Origin: Propionibacteriaceae bacterium
GTDB lineage: Bacteria; Actinomycetota; Actinomycetes; Propionibacteriales; Propionibacteriaceae
NCBI GenBank assembly: GCA_031271975.1
Contig: JAISUR010000014.1
Span: 1-63,418 of the forward strand
Length of the DNA stretch: 63,418 nt
Direction: 5' to 3'
The translations under genes were made by a program, and so were the position numbers. Below, in pieces: positions 25,095-34,712 of this stretch; the first letter of the stretch is position 1; each line of letters begins with the position of its first letter. A model generated the notes under the pieces. That model was not told the origin of the DNA and did no database searches. It saw only the letters and a list, made by a program, of their open reading frames with translations.

Positions 25095-26132
25095 GCCGTT
25101 CTTCCGCGGCGGCCCGCTGGAACCGCGCACCTCCAGCGTCACCGGAAGCTGATGCCGGTTCACGCCGTGTTCGCGGTGTTCGCGCAGGCTCTCCACCAGA
25201 TACTCCGCCGCCAAACGGCCCTTGGTGGCGATGGGCTGCCGCACCGTCGTCAACGGCGGGGCGGACCACCCGGCCTCCGCGATGTCGTCAAAACCGGTGA
25301 CCGTGACATCTTCGGGCACCCGCACGCCGCGCTCGCGAGCCGAGTCCAGGATGCCCAGCGCGATGATGTCCGAGAAGGCCACGATGGCCGTTGGCCGCTG
25401 CTCGGCGTCCCAAATCTCCCCGAAAACTCTGATCCCGGACTGGCGCGTGCAGTAGGCCTCGGCTATGTCCACGTCCTCCACGCCCATGCCGAACTTGCCC
25501 AACGCCGCCACCGCGCCCCGCATCCGGGCCGAGTCAACCGAGCGCCAATACTGGTAGTTCTCATCCTCGCCGGCCATCAGACGCACCAACGTGATCCGGC
25601 GGTGGCCCAATTCCAGGACGTGTGTGACCAACTCCTCCATTCCGGTCGCATCGTCGCTCAACACCGTCGCGGCGCCGGCCGCGCCGCAAGAATCGACTAG
25701 GACGAAAGGGACCTCGCGCTGGCGCAAGGTCTGGATCTCCCCGCGATCTTCGTCCATACCCGAAACGATGAATCCATCCACCGACGCCGACGGAATCGCC
25801 CGCAGCATCGAGCCGCGGACCGGCGGCACCAGCAAGAGCGTGTAACCCTCCTGATGGCAAACGTTGCCGACGCCCATCAAGAACTCGGTGTGATACGGAT
25901 TCGACAACACCACATCCAATTGCTGCGGCAGCAGCAGGCCCAGGCTGGAAGTGCGGCTGGTGCGCAGCGCCCGAGCGGCCGCGTCGGGCACGTAGCCCAA
26001 CTCTCCGGCCAGCGCCAAAATGCGCTTGACCGTCCCTTCCGCCAGACGGCCTGGATCGTTGAACGCCAGCGAGACCGCTGTTTTTGATACCCCCGCTCTA
26101 TCCGCGACAGACTGCATGGTGATTCTGGCCAT
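25044..26132 (-). CDS. LacI-family transcriptional regulator
   Basis: A 362-residue repressor. The N-terminal helix-turn-helix is ITMQSVADRAGVSKTAVSLAFNDPGRLAEGTVKRILALAGELGYVPDAAARALRTSRT, followed by the sugar-binding core (SLGLLLPQQ, VDGFIVSG, VTVTGFDDIAEAGWSAPPLTTVRQP). The start was set at ATG 26130-26132, where family members begin; longer in-frame extensions have no support. Ligand and targets are unknown. The nearest carbohydrate gene is malQ, about 0.9 kb away on the same strand. The 249-bp gap upstream (26133-26381) holds its promoter region and no visible gene. Confidence 0.93.
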   Translation of the reverse strand: MARITMQSVADRAGVSKTAVSLAFNDPGRLAEGTVKRILALAGELGYVPDAAARALRTSRTSSLGLLLPQQLDVVLSNPYHTEFLMGVGNVCHQEGYTLLLVPPVRGSMLRAIPSASVDGFIVSGMDEDRGEIQTLRQREVPFVLVDSCGAAGAATVLSDDATGMEELVTHVLELGHRRITLVRLMAGEDENYQYWRSVDSARMRGAVAALGKFGMGVEDVDIAEAYCTRQSGIRVFGEIWDAEQRPTAIVAFSDIIALGILDSARERGVRVPEDVTVTGFDDIAEAGWSAPPLTTVRQPIATKGRLAAEYLVESLREHREHGVNRHQLPVTLEVRGSSGPPRKNGSAARNLKPHQRSLAGA

Positions 26133-26381
26133 TTCTCGACCCCCCGTGACCACCCCGCCAAAGCAGCGGGAGTGATCGTCAAGATGGCATATTCGCCAGG
26201 CAACTCGCAGACACCACACACGACTGCGAACACCTGGCAGCCACATTCTTTGGATGGTGTGTTTTCCCCGTCCACACCGCTCCAACGGACGCCCCCCACG
26301 CCCGTACGTTGAACTATAGATCAGGATGCTGGCCTTGTCTGCGGAACCGCGAAATCGACAATCCCAAGGTGTTGTCAGCGC

Positions 26382-27809
26382 TCAGTAGCGGTAGGCGTCC
26401 GGCTTGTAGGGGCCGTCGACCGGCACGCCGATGTAGGCGGCCTGCGCTTCGGTGAGCGTGGTCAGCTTGACGCCGAGCGCGTCCAGGTGGAGGCGCGCCA
26501 CCAACTCGTCCAGGTGTTTCGGCAGCACGTAGACGCCGACCGGGTAGGCCTCCGGTCGGGTGTACAGCTCGATCTGTGCGAGCACCTGGTTGGTGAACGA
26601 GTTGCTCATCACGAACGACGGATGCCCAGTGGCGTTGCCCAGGTTCATCAGCCGGCCTTCGGAGAGCACGATGATCGAATTGCCGCTGGGCAGGTTCCAC
26701 ACGTCCACTTGCGGCTTCACGTTCACCTTCGATACGCCTGGCGTCTCGGCGAGCCGGGCCAACTCGATTTCGTTGTCGAAGTGGCCGACGTTGCCCACGA
26801 TGGCCAAGTGCTTCATGCCCAGCAACTGCTCGGTGGAGATGGCGTTGAGGTTCCCGGTGGCGGTGATGTAGATGTCGGCGATCGGCAGGGCGTCGTCCAC
26901 CGTCGTCACCTGGAAGCCGTCCATGGCGGCCTGCAGCGCGCAGATCGGGTCGATTTCGGTGACCAACACGCGCGCGCCCTGGCCGGCCAACGCCGCGGCG
27001 GCGCCCTTGCCCACGTCGCCATAGCCGCAGACCACCGCGACTTTGCCGCCGATCAGCACGTCCGTGGCGCGATTGATGCCGTCGATGGCCGAATGCCGGA
27101 TGCCGTACTTGTTGTCGAACTTGGATTTCGTCACCGAGTCGTTCACGTTGATCGCCGGGAAGCGCAGCGTACCCGCGGCAGCCATCTCATACAGGCGGTG
27201 TACGCCCGTCGTCGTCTCCTCGGTCACACCCCGGATCGAGGCCGCGACCGCCGGCCAATCCATCTGCGAGCGCCGCAACAAGTCGAGCACGACGCCGTAT
27301 TCGGCGGAATCGCCAGGGCCCGGCTGCGGCACGTCGCCGTTGAACTCGGCGCCCTTGTGGACCAGCAGCGTGGCGTCCCCGCCGTCGTCGAGGATCATGT
27401 TGGGATAGCGGCCCGGCCCGAAATCGAAAATGCGCTGCGTGCACTCCCAATACTCCGGCAGCGACTCGCCCTTCCACGCGAAGACCGGCACGCCCTGCGG
27501 ATCTTGGGGGGTGCCCGCGCCCACCACGATCGCGGCGGCGGCGTGGTCCTGGGTGGAGAAGATGTTGCAGGAGGCCCAACGCACCTCGGCGCCCAACGCG
27601 ACCAGCGTCTCGATGAGGACGGCCGTCTGGATGGTCATGTGCAAGCTGCCGGCGATACGCGCGCCCCGCAGCGGCTGCGTGCCGGCGTAACGGGCCCGCA
27701 TCGCCATGAGGCCGGGCATCTCGTGCTCGGCGAGCTCGATTTCTTTGCGCCCGAATGCGGCCAGGGACAAATCAGCTACTCGGTATTCCACGAGGAGCAA
27801 GTCTGCCAC
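26382..27809 (-). CDS. sahH: S-adenosylhomocysteine hydrolase
   Basis: Cleaves S-adenosylhomocysteine to adenosine and homocysteine, removing the inhibitor of methyltransferases. 475 residues, GTG start. Signatures: [109 protein letters not shown] (NAD site GYGDVGKG). The C-terminal PDAYRY-type end ([10 protein letters not shown]) is conserved. It stands alone, 27 bp from the channel gene's stop. Confidence 0.96.
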   Translation of the reverse strand: MADLLLVEYRVADLSLAAFGRKEIELAEHEMPGLMAMRARYAGTQPLRGARIAGSLHMTIQTAVLIETLVALGAEVRWASCNIFSTQDHAAAAIVVGAGTPQDPQGVPVFAWKGESLPEYWECTQRIFDFGPGRYPNMILDDGGDATLLVHKGAEFNGDVPQPGPGDSAEYGVVLDLLRRSQMDWPAVAASIRGVTEETTTGVHRLYEMAAAGTLRFPAINVNDSVTKSKFDNKYGIRHSAIDGINRATDVLIGGKVAVVCGYGDVGKGAAAALAGQGARVLVTEIDPICALQAAMDGFQVTTVDDALPIADIYITATGNLNAISTEQLLGMKHLAIVGNVGHFDNEIELARLAETPGVSKVNVKPQVDVWNLPSGNSIIVLSEGRLMNLGNATGHPSFVMSNSFTNQVLAQIELYTRPEAYPVGVYVLPKHLDELVARLHLDALGVKLTTLTEAQAAYIGVPVDGPYKPDAYRY

Positions 27810-27836
27810 GTCCGAGATCGCGGATCGAGTCTCAGC

Positions 27837-29261
27837 TCAGTAGTGCGGCACGTCATAGCGGGTGCGCAGCTTGGAGATCTCTTCACGGACGTACTCCCGT
27901 TTGCGCTGGATGGCCGCGCCGACTTCCTTGGCGATGCCTTTGTCGTACTTGACCAGCTTGTCGATCGTCGACAGCGGGATGGTCAGGACGGATGTGACGC
28001 CTTCGGAGCGGGAGGCGGCGAACGTCGGCTCGCGGGTGAACGCCGTCAGGCCGATGAAATCGCCCTCGTCCACGGTGTCGAAGGGGATTTCCTGGCCGTC
28101 GACCGGCACAGTGTCCTTGACGATGCCCGAAATGACAAAACGCATTGCCGAAGGGATCTCGCCGGAGGATTGGATGGTCTCGCCGGGCCCATAGGTCTCC
28201 AAGGTGGCCTCTTCCAGAAGCATGTTGCAGGCGTCCTCGTTCAAGTCCAGGCTGGGCGCGATGCCGGTGATGGCCGCCGCCAACTGTTCGGCCTGCTCCG
28301 CCGGGTCGGGCGTGTAGTACTCGTAGCTCAGGCCGGCGCGTGCCGAGGCGTACCACAGCCAAGTCCTGAAGGTGTCGCGGGCGGCTTGCAGAGTGAACGG
28401 CGTCGCCACGCGCAGGCCGACTTCGTACAGGCCGTTCCCGGCGTATTCCATGTCGATGGGTTTGTCGTGTTGCAGCATGGGCAGCGTCTCGGCGGTGCGC
28501 CGCAACAGGGCCTTCACCTGGTCGGGGGAATCGGTCGGAGAGAAATACACCTGCACGCCCAGGCGATAAGAGGTCTGCGGCCGGGACAGGTTCAGGAAGC
28601 TGGCAGCGGCCAACTGGGAGTTGGGGACGATCTGGGTGCCGTTGCCCACGTCGAGGTGCACCGCGCGCCAGTTCACCTCGATGACTTTGCCGCGCACGGC
28701 CCCGGTGTCGAGGAAGTCGCCGATCTTGAACGGCTGCTCGAACAGCAGCAGCAGGCCGGAGATGATGCCGCCCACCGCGTTTTGCAGGGCGAGGCCCATG
28801 ACGATGGAGGTGACCCCCAGGGCCGCGAACAGGCCGCCGACGTCGGCGTTCCACACCACTGAGAAAAGCACCGCCAAACCGATGACGATGAGCACGACCC
28901 GGGCGATGTCGACAAAGATGGAGGGGATCTTCTCCCGCCAGGTGCCCGCCTTCGCCGTGCGGAAGATGGCGACGTTGAGCACGCTCAGCAGCAACAGCAG
29001 CAGCAGGAAGCCCATCACAGTGACCAGGACTTTCAGCCAGGTGTCTTGCTGGGGTGAGAATCCGGCCACGATCAGGGCGGCCACTGTCCCGCCAACCGGG
29101 ATCACCCAGTTGCGGATCAGCTTCACGGGCTTGACGGCTGGAGAATCGCGCCGCTCCAGGTGCCCGACCAGTTCGGTGCAGACCACCATCAGCAGCGGCA
29201 CGCTGACGGCGATCACCACCACCCAGACGAACCAGTGTTCGTTGACGAAGTCCAAGTTCAC
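27837..29261 (-). CDS. MscS-type channel with C-terminal cyclic-nucleotide-binding domain
   Basis: A 474-residue membrane protein with four N-terminal helices. The MscS pore and beta domain (GLFAALGVTSIVMGLALQNAVGGIISGLLLLFEQPFKIGDFLDTG, then GKVIEVNWRAVHLDVGNGTQIVPNSQL) follow. A C-terminal CNMP-binding domain starts near residue 350 (CNMLLEEATLETYGPGETIQSSGE, RFVISGIVKD, VDEGDFIGLTAFTREP). The gene starts at a GTG 1 bp after the stop of the cyclase-like gene. This pair mirrors M. tuberculosis Rv2434c/Rv2435c in order and protein lengths. The CNMP pocket lacks an obvious phosphate-binding R-x-A-T/S, so ligand binding is uncertain. Confidence 0.9.
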   Translation of the reverse strand: MNLDFVNEHWFVWVVVIAVSVPLLMVVCTELVGHLERRDSPAVKPVKLIRNWVIPVGGTVAALIVAGFSPQQDTWLKVLVTVMGFLLLLLLLSVLNVAIFRTAKAGTWREKIPSIFVDIARVVLIVIGLAVLFSVVWNADVGGLFAALGVTSIVMGLALQNAVGGIISGLLLLFEQPFKIGDFLDTGAVRGKVIEVNWRAVHLDVGNGTQIVPNSQLAAASFLNLSRPQTSYRLGVQVYFSPTDSPDQVKALLRRTAETLPMLQHDKPIDMEYAGNGLYEVGLRVATPFTLQAARDTFRTWLWYASARAGLSYEYYTPDPAEQAEQLAAAITGIAPSLDLNEDACNMLLEEATLETYGPGETIQSSGEIPSAMRFVISGIVKDTVPVDGQEIPFDTVDEGDFIGLTAFTREPTFAASRSEGVTSVLTIPLSTIDKLVKYDKGIAKEVGAAIQRKREYVREEISKLRTRYDVPHY

Positions 29262-29262
29262 G

Positions 29263-31461
29263 TCACGGCCTTTCGACCTCGTAGACGGTCTCGGTGCCGT
29301 TCTTTGTCTCCAGGGTGCCCGCGGCGACGAAGTTGCTCGTGTCGGCCAGCCTTTCCTGGACCGCCTGCGAGACGAAAATGCCCGGCTCCTCGCCGGTGTC
29401 ATGCACGCGGTAGGCCAGCGCCACGGCATCGCCCCACAGGTCATAGGCGAGTTTCGTGCGGTCGATCAAGCCGGAACGGACCCGCCCGGTGTCCACGCCG
29501 ACACGCAGCCGCAGGTTGGCGCCGGCCTGGGCATTGAAGCGCTCCACGACGGCGACGATCTCCTCGGCGAACTCGACGGCGCGATAGGCCGAATCGACGC
29601 GCGGAGTGACCAATCCAGAGCTGGCCAGGTAGCCGCCGCGCAACGTGCGCATGGGCTCCACGCCGGTGCGCTCGGCGGCGTCGTTGAAACCGGTAATGAT
29701 CTGCCGCAGCCGCGAGATCTCGTCCTCGCTGGACATGTTGGCGGCGTAGTCGTCGAAGCCGATCAACTCCGCGAATACGACGGCCACATCCGGGCGGTCC
29801 ACGGCGATGTGGTCTTCACCGTCGCGATACTTGCGGGCGGCGGGCACCGGCATCAGCGAATGCAGCAGGTGCTCGTTCTCTTCGGTCTGCTCGTCGACGA
29901 GCTGCTGTTTCAAGCGCAGCGATTCGCCCATCTCGTTGAACGAACGCGCCAGGTCGCCCACTTCGTCCTGGGAATTGTCGTCCACCTGCACGTTCAACTC
30001 GCCCTGGCTCACCCGGTGCACGGCCACGGCGAGCCGCTCGATCGGGCGGGTGAACACCCGGGCCAGCACGATCGACAGCATCGAAATCAACAGGCAGATG
30101 AACAGCAGCGACACGATGACGACACGGGCAAAGTCGGTAGCGCCCCGGAAGGCCTCCTCGGTGTCGATGCGCGCGAAGATGAACCAGCCCAAACCGTCCA
30201 CCTCCACCGGCGCGTAGGCGACGATCGACTCGGTGCCGGTGTAGTCCACATCGACGATGGTGCCGGACTCGGGCGCGCGGTTGAGCGCCTCGGAAACGGA
30301 CTTCGTCTTAACGGGCTGGGTCAGCACGGTGGTGTTGGCGAGTTCGACCGCGTCCAGTGTGGCGGCGGCGGTGCCGTTGCCGAGCAACTGCTTGCGATAC
30401 TGCTCGGGGTTGGAGATGAACAACCGCGAACCGGAGCGCATGATCGCGTCCGGACCCACGAGGTAGACTTCCCCGGTCTCGCCCAGGCCCTGCGCCTCCC
30501 AGCCGTTCTCGCCGGTCATCACGGAATCGATCTGCCCCAACTGCACCTGGGCCGCGAGCACGCCGGTGAGCACGGATTCGTCGGAGCCGTCCGCACTGCA
30601 AGTGAACCCCTCGTCGGCGACACAGCGGATCGGCGTCAACACCCACAGCGTCGGCTGGTCGTACGACGGCGGATACCACTCGTAGTCAGTGACGATGACT
30701 TCCGAAGTCTCGGACACCAAGGCCTGCTCATAGGCTTCGGCGAGCTTGGATTCGCGGAACGGGCCGGACAATACGTTGGTGCCCAAGTCCGGGCCCGAAT
30801 AGACCGAGTAGACGACGTTGCCGTTGGTGTCCAGCAGCAGGAAATCCTCGTATTCCATGGACTCCACAAGCTGGGTGAAGTGGGAGTGGTACTTGTCGCG
30901 CACCGCCGACCATTCGCTGCCGTCGCCCGGGTTGCCCATAGCCAGCTTGGTCGGATAGTCGTTGGAAGACGCCGTGTAGTGGTATTGCAGGTAACGCCCA
31001 CCGGGCAGGGTCGGCATCAGGGCGCGCGGGGAGTACTTCTTGCCGAGGTGTTCCTCGATCTGGTCGATGAAGTTCTCCTTGTAGAAGTCCTCGATCTTGC
31101 CCAGTTGCGCGTTCGTCAGCTCGCCGGCGCTGATTTTCTTGAAGGCTTGGTTGAAAGCCACGGAAGCCTGCCGGACCATCATCAGGTTGGAGTCGATGTT
31201 GACGTCGTTGGTGACGGTCTCGAAGAAGCGCTCGATCTCGCCCGAGCGCATTTCGCGGATGGTGGTGAGCTGGTCCAAGGCGGCCGCTTCGAGCGCGTTG
31301 CGGCCGTTCCAGTACCCGAAGATGCCGATGAACGCCGATGCCGCCAGAGATACCCCGAGCATCATGATGAGCAGCTTCGACTGGATGCTCAGGCCAGTCG
31401 GCCGACGCGGGTTGACCAGGGTGGGGGGTGTGGTTTCACCTTGGGGAAGAGACTCGGGCAC
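29263..31461 (-). CDS. Membrane class III cyclase-like protein, catalytic residues degenerate
   Basis: A 732-residue receptor: membrane helix (about 28-50), extracytoplasmic double-Cache-like domain (about 55-430), second helix (445-468), HAMP (468-520) and a class III nucleotide cyclase domain (about 555-732). Key residues are altered. The first metal Asp is Glu565 (VVFAELIGF). The second metal Asp is replaced by Gly in RTLRGGYLASSG (605-616). The transition-state Asn is Ala681 in YDLWGDAVALAYR, although the Arg remains. The protein is therefore probably inactive as a cyclase. It may sense a periplasmic ligand and signal to the channel encoded immediately downstream. Cysteines 280 and 288 could form a disulfide in the sensor. 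Confidence 0.88.
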   Translation of the reverse strand: MPESLPQGETTPPTLVNPRRPTGLSIQSKLLIMMLGVSLAASAFIGIFGYWNGRNALEAAALDQLTTIREMRSGEIERFFETVTNDVNIDSNLMMVRQASVAFNQAFKKISAGELTNAQLGKIEDFYKENFIDQIEEHLGKKYSPRALMPTLPGGRYLQYHYTASSNDYPTKLAMGNPGDGSEWSAVRDKYHSHFTQLVESMEYEDFLLLDTNGNVVYSVYSGPDLGTNVLSGPFRESKLAEAYEQALVSETSEVIVTDYEWYPPSYDQPTLWVLTPIRCVADEGFTCSADGSDESVLTGVLAAQVQLGQIDSVMTGENGWEAQGLGETGEVYLVGPDAIMRSGSRLFISNPEQYRKQLLGNGTAAATLDAVELANTTVLTQPVKTKSVSEALNRAPESGTIVDVDYTGTESIVAYAPVEVDGLGWFIFARIDTEEAFRGATDFARVVIVSLLFICLLISMLSIVLARVFTRPIERLAVAVHRVSQGELNVQVDDNSQDEVGDLARSFNEMGESLRLKQQLVDEQTEENEHLLHSLMPVPAARKYRDGEDHIAVDRPDVAVVFAELIGFDDYAANMSSEDEISRLRQIITGFNDAAERTGVEPMRTLRGGYLASSGLVTPRVDSAYRAVEFAEEIVAVVERFNAQAGANLRLRVGVDTGRVRSGLIDRTKLAYDLWGDAVALAYRVHDTGEEPGIFVSQAVQERLADTSNFVAAGTLETKNGTETVYEVERP

Positions 31462-31658
31462 CTTAAATCCTCATCTACCACCATGCGGGTACGCAGTTTT
31501 CTGCGCCCTACGGAAGTGTATGCCACCTGCCGCCGCACGTCGGGGAACTGCGTCAGAAGTATCAACCCCTTGTTGAACCTACGTTCGGTGTCGCCACAAC
31601 GCGGGCACGCCGAGTCCGTTCCGCAAACTAGCGCCCATTCCTGGTATTCTTGCCCATG

Positions 31659-31676
31659 GAGTGTAATATTACACTC
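31659..31676. promoter_or_regulatory. Perfect 18-bp palindromic operator of the XRE gene
   Basis: GAGTGTAATATTACACTC is identical to its reverse complement. It lies 17 bp before the XRE start codon, overlapping the expected transcription start region, with TGGTATTCT as a possible -10 just upstream. It is AT-rich in a GC-rich background. The adjacent XRE protein is the likely ligand, giving autoregulation. Confidence 0.7.
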
Positions 31677-31693
31677 GAATGAGAGGAGGCACC

Positions 31694-32155
31694 ATGGCTC
31701 TGGACCGCGAGGGATTCATCGCAATCTGCGATGACAAGGTGAAACTCGTGCGCGTCGAGTACGGGCTCACCCAAGATTCCATGGCGTACATCCTCGGGAT
31801 CTCCAAGAAGACTCTCGTCGACATCGAGAAGGGCCGCCGCAGCCTGGGCTGGACGGGCAGCGTGGCGCTGTGCCTCATCTGCTCCGAATCCGAAGTGATC
31901 TCCGGCACCTTTGGCGGCGTCCCCACCGAACTGATACTCAACCTCGCCTTCGAAGGCAAAGCGATGCCGCGCCGCCGCGTACACGGCCGCCGGATCTGGT
32001 GGCAGCCGGTGATGGAGAACGACTTCTACATCATCCAGCAGAACATCATCTCCCAGCACTACCGCCTCGTGACCCGCGACAACACCCGGATCGCCTCCTC
32101 GTTCACCATCGACGACCTATTGCCAATTTTCAACGCCGGACTGGAAGGAGCATGA
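31694..32155 (+). CDS. XRE-family transcriptional regulator
   Basis: A 153-residue protein with a helix-turn-helix in residues 10-60 (VKLVRVEYGLTQDSMAYILGISKKTLVDIEKGRRSLGW). A C-terminal domain of unknown fold follows (RRIWWQPVMENDFYIIQQNIISQHYRLVTRDNTRI). GAGAGGAGGC lies 5 bp before ATG 31694, which fixes the start rather than the ATG at 31679. It overlaps the DUF2339 gene region by ATGA and probably regulates that operon through the palindrome at 31659-31676. Confidence 0.88.
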   Translation: MALDREGFIAICDDKVKLVRVEYGLTQDSMAYILGISKKTLVDIEKGRRSLGWTGSVALCLICSESEVISGTFGGVPTELILNLAFEGKAMPRRRVHGRRIWWQPVMENDFYIIQQNIISQHYRLVTRDNTRIASSFTIDDLLPIFNAGLEGA

Positions 32156-32157
32156 CC

Positions 32158-34707
32158 ATGGAGTTAATGAACTTAGTCGTGTTGCTCTTGGTTTTTGGGA
32201 TAACCATCTCGATCCGCAGCCAACTCAGCACCGTGGGCAACCGCATAGAGCAGTTGCACCGCGGCCAGGAGTGGATCGCCAAGCGCGTGGGGGCCTGGGC
32301 TCCAGGCGCGGCCGCCACGCCTGCCGCCGCCCCGGAATCTGGCTGGGAGGCACAACCCGCGGCGCCACCGGAGTTGGCTGCGGAAGTGGACGCTGACCTG
32401 CTCCCCGAACCGATCCGGTCGGCGGTGACCACCGCGCGGCCCGCGACGACGACCGCGGCCCCTCCTCCCCCGCCGCCAATGCCGGCGCCATCCAAGCCCG
32501 CGCCACAGCAGCTGGCCCGGCCGGACCACGAGCAACCGTCCGCGCAGCCGCAGCCAGCAGTGCGGCCGCAACCTCCTGCCACCCCACAGCCGCGCCCGAC
32601 GGGCGCCGCGGCGGCCGTCCAAGACTCGGGCATGGAGCGGCTGCTCGGCCGCAACATCGTCGGCATCGTCGCTTCGGTGCTGGTCTTCTTCGGCCTGATC
32701 TTCCTCGGCTACCAGGTCAACCAGTACATCACCGACGAGGTGCGGATCGCCTTCATGTTCGGCATCAGCGCCGTCCTCACTGGCGTCGGATACTGGCTGA
32801 ACCGCCGCTTCAACAACCACTTCACCCAGGCTTTGCTGGGCACGGGCGCGGGCGCGTTCTTCATTTCGATTCTGGTGACGCATTTGGTTTTCCATGCCTT
32901 GGGCGAGATCCCGGCCTTCAGCCTGCTGGCGGCCTGGACCGCCGCCTGCCTGATCTTGGCGCGGCACACCGACTCGTTGCTGATCGGCATCCTCGCGCAC
33001 GTCGGCATGGTCGCCTCGGTCTGCGCGGGCTACCTCGGCGCGAGCGACAACATGCTCATGCTGCTGCTGGTGTACCAGCTTGTGTCGTCGGCGATCATCG
33101 TGGTCGGCAACGTCTTCTGCTGCCGCAAGATGTACCGCTGGGGCCTGTTCGCCACGATGGCACTGCTCAACTTCTCCAGCCTCATCATGTGGACGCGTTT
33201 CAGCAGAGACGGCGTCGGCTTCAACACCGGCACCCCGATCGAAATGGTCATCGCGGCCTTCATAACGCAGTTCGTGGTCGGCACTTTCCTGTCCTACTTG
33301 ATCTTCGTGTCCTGCGTGCGCTTGAAGTCCGCGGAAGCGCAAGGCGTCCTCCAGGTCGTCAACGTCGGCTTGTGGCTGGGCCTGTTGCTCAACAACCTGA
33401 CGCAACTGGTTTACAAGCTCGGCACGGACTTCTGGGGCAATAGCTACCGCGCGGTGCCGCCCGCGGTCGGCGCGACGCTGCTGTGCCTGTTCGCGGTGAT
33501 CATCGTCGCGGCGCTCGGCCGCCGGATCATGCGGTTCAGCCAGGAATTGGAGACGGTCACCTCGGCCATCCTGGGAGTGGCGGCGGCGGGCACGCTCGGC
33601 TACAACCTGTACCAGCAGGTCGCCTATCGGGTCGAGTGGCCGCACCTGGCGTGGCTGGTGATCGTCGCGGCGGTCTTCTTCATGGCGGGGCAAATCTCCG
33701 GCAACGCCGCTTTGGCTTGGGCCGGGCGGATCGCGCTGGCCGCGGACGCCGTCTTCATGATGATTCCGTTCCACGCGCTGCGCGACGGCGCCCTGGCCAA
33801 GAGTGTCCTGGGCAACTCGGTCGTGGGTTACGCCTCGCTTTCGGCCTATTGGACGGTGTTCGCGTCGCTGGGATACCTGGCCGTCCTGCTCAGCCTGCAG
33901 CAACTGAGCTGGCGGGCTGTGCCGTCGCAGTTCCGGACGCGGTACCAGTGGCAGTTCCGCTTCATCATGTTCTGCTTGGGCGAGTTGTCGCTGCTGTCCA
34001 TCCTGACGCAGTCGGCGCAGGTGCCCTTCGGCTTCCCGCTGTGGCTCCTGGCGACAGCCATCACGCTGATCGTGTTCCACTTCCTGAAGAAAGACGTGCC
34101 AGTGGCGGTCTACCGGGCCTGCGAATACCTGCTCGCCTTGGGGATCACCTGCGCCTGCGTGTGGGGTGAAGAAGACCCGTTGGCCACGGCGTTCCGCGTG
34201 GCCGCGGCGGTGCTCTGCTTCGCGCTGTTCATCGAACGCCTGCGCCTGGTCGCCGCCGCCAACGCGTTGGCCAACCGGGACCCGGGCGCTCCGCGGGCGA
34301 ACCAGAACATCGAGTATCTGACGGCGCTGGCCATGACCCTGCTGTTCACGGCCGTGCCCGAAGACCTGTTCGCGGGATTCACCACGGGCTTCCCGCTCTC
34401 CTTGGCGCTGATGTTCATCGCCATGGCGCTGGTGGGCCTCGGCTTCTGGTCCCGCTGCCGGCCGTTGCGGCTCTATGGGCTGGGCCTGACCATCGTGGCG
34501 GTGCTGAAGCTGGCGATCTACGACGTGTGGAACGCGGACTCGATCATGCGTGTCATCGCCTTCATCGGCGGCGGCCTGATCTGCTTCGGTGTGAGCGCGC
34601 TGTACAACTTCGCGGAAAAACACTTCGAAGCCACCCCACAAATCACCCCACAGAGTTCTCCGCTGCGCTCCGACACTGAGCAAAACACCGAGTCATCCCG
34701 GACTTGA
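32158..34707 (+). CDS. DUF2339 polytopic membrane protein
   Basis: A protein of 849 residues with a short N-terminal membrane helix (MNLVVLLLVFGITISI), a Pro/Ala-rich cytoplasmic linker to about residue 155, and then some 20 membrane helices. MERLLGRNIVGIVASVLVFFGLIFLGYQVNQYI opens the membrane region and is the DUF2339 hallmark. The C-terminal FIGGGLICFGVSALYNFAEKHF is also typical. Function is unknown; envelope roles have been proposed for the family. ATG 32158 is preferred because AAGGAG lies 7 bp upstream; ATG 32152 overlaps the XRE stop. Its last residues (TESSRT) and stop codon come from a REP half-site. Confidence 0.85.
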   Translation: MELMNLVVLLLVFGITISIRSQLSTVGNRIEQLHRGQEWIAKRVGAWAPGAAATPAAAPESGWEAQPAAPPELAAEVDADLLPEPIRSAVTTARPATTTAAPPPPPPMPAPSKPAPQQLARPDHEQPSAQPQPAVRPQPPATPQPRPTGAAAAVQDSGMERLLGRNIVGIVASVLVFFGLIFLGYQVNQYITDEVRIAFMFGISAVLTGVGYWLNRRFNNHFTQALLGTGAGAFFISILVTHLVFHALGEIPAFSLLAAWTAACLILARHTDSLLIGILAHVGMVASVCAGYLGASDNMLMLLLVYQLVSSAIIVVGNVFCCRKMYRWGLFATMALLNFSSLIMWTRFSRDGVGFNTGTPIEMVIAAFITQFVVGTFLSYLIFVSCVRLKSAEAQGVLQVVNVGLWLGLLLNNLTQLVYKLGTDFWGNSYRAVPPAVGATLLCLFAVIIVAALGRRIMRFSQELETVTSAILGVAAAGTLGYNLYQQVAYRVEWPHLAWLVIVAAVFFMAGQISGNAALAWAGRIALAADAVFMMIPFHALRDGALAKSVLGNSVVGYASLSAYWTVFASLGYLAVLLSLQQLSWRAVPSQFRTRYQWQFRFIMFCLGELSLLSILTQSAQVPFGFPLWLLATAITLIVFHFLKKDVPVAVYRACEYLLALGITCACVWGEEDPLATAFRVAAAVLCFALFIERLRLVAAANALANRDPGAPRANQNIEYLTALAMTLLFTAVPEDLFAGFTTGFPLSLALMFIAMALVGLGFWSRCRPLRLYGLGLTIVAVLKLAIYDVWNADSIMRVIAFIGGGLICFGVSALYNFAEKHFEATPQITPQSSPLRSDTEQNTESSRT

Positions 34708-34712
34708 TCCGA
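34691..34712. repeat. REP half-site shared by two convergent gene ends
   Basis: AGTCATCCCGGACTTGATCC plus GA is one arm of the REP-like unit without its partner hairpin. The TGA read on the plus strand (34705-34707) stops the DUF2339 gene. The TGA read on the minus strand (34693-34695) stops menC. The two genes overlap by 15 bp here. Confidence 0.7.

Noticed and set aside
28621-31734. Open plus-strand frame of more than 1000 codons opposite the cyclase and channel genes
   Set aside because: Low-complexity composition and complete overlap with two well-supported genes.
32173-34683. Minus-strand open frame of 836 codons within the DUF2339 gene
   Set aside because: Arg/Gln/His-rich shadow; the plus-strand membrane protein has a consistent helix pattern.
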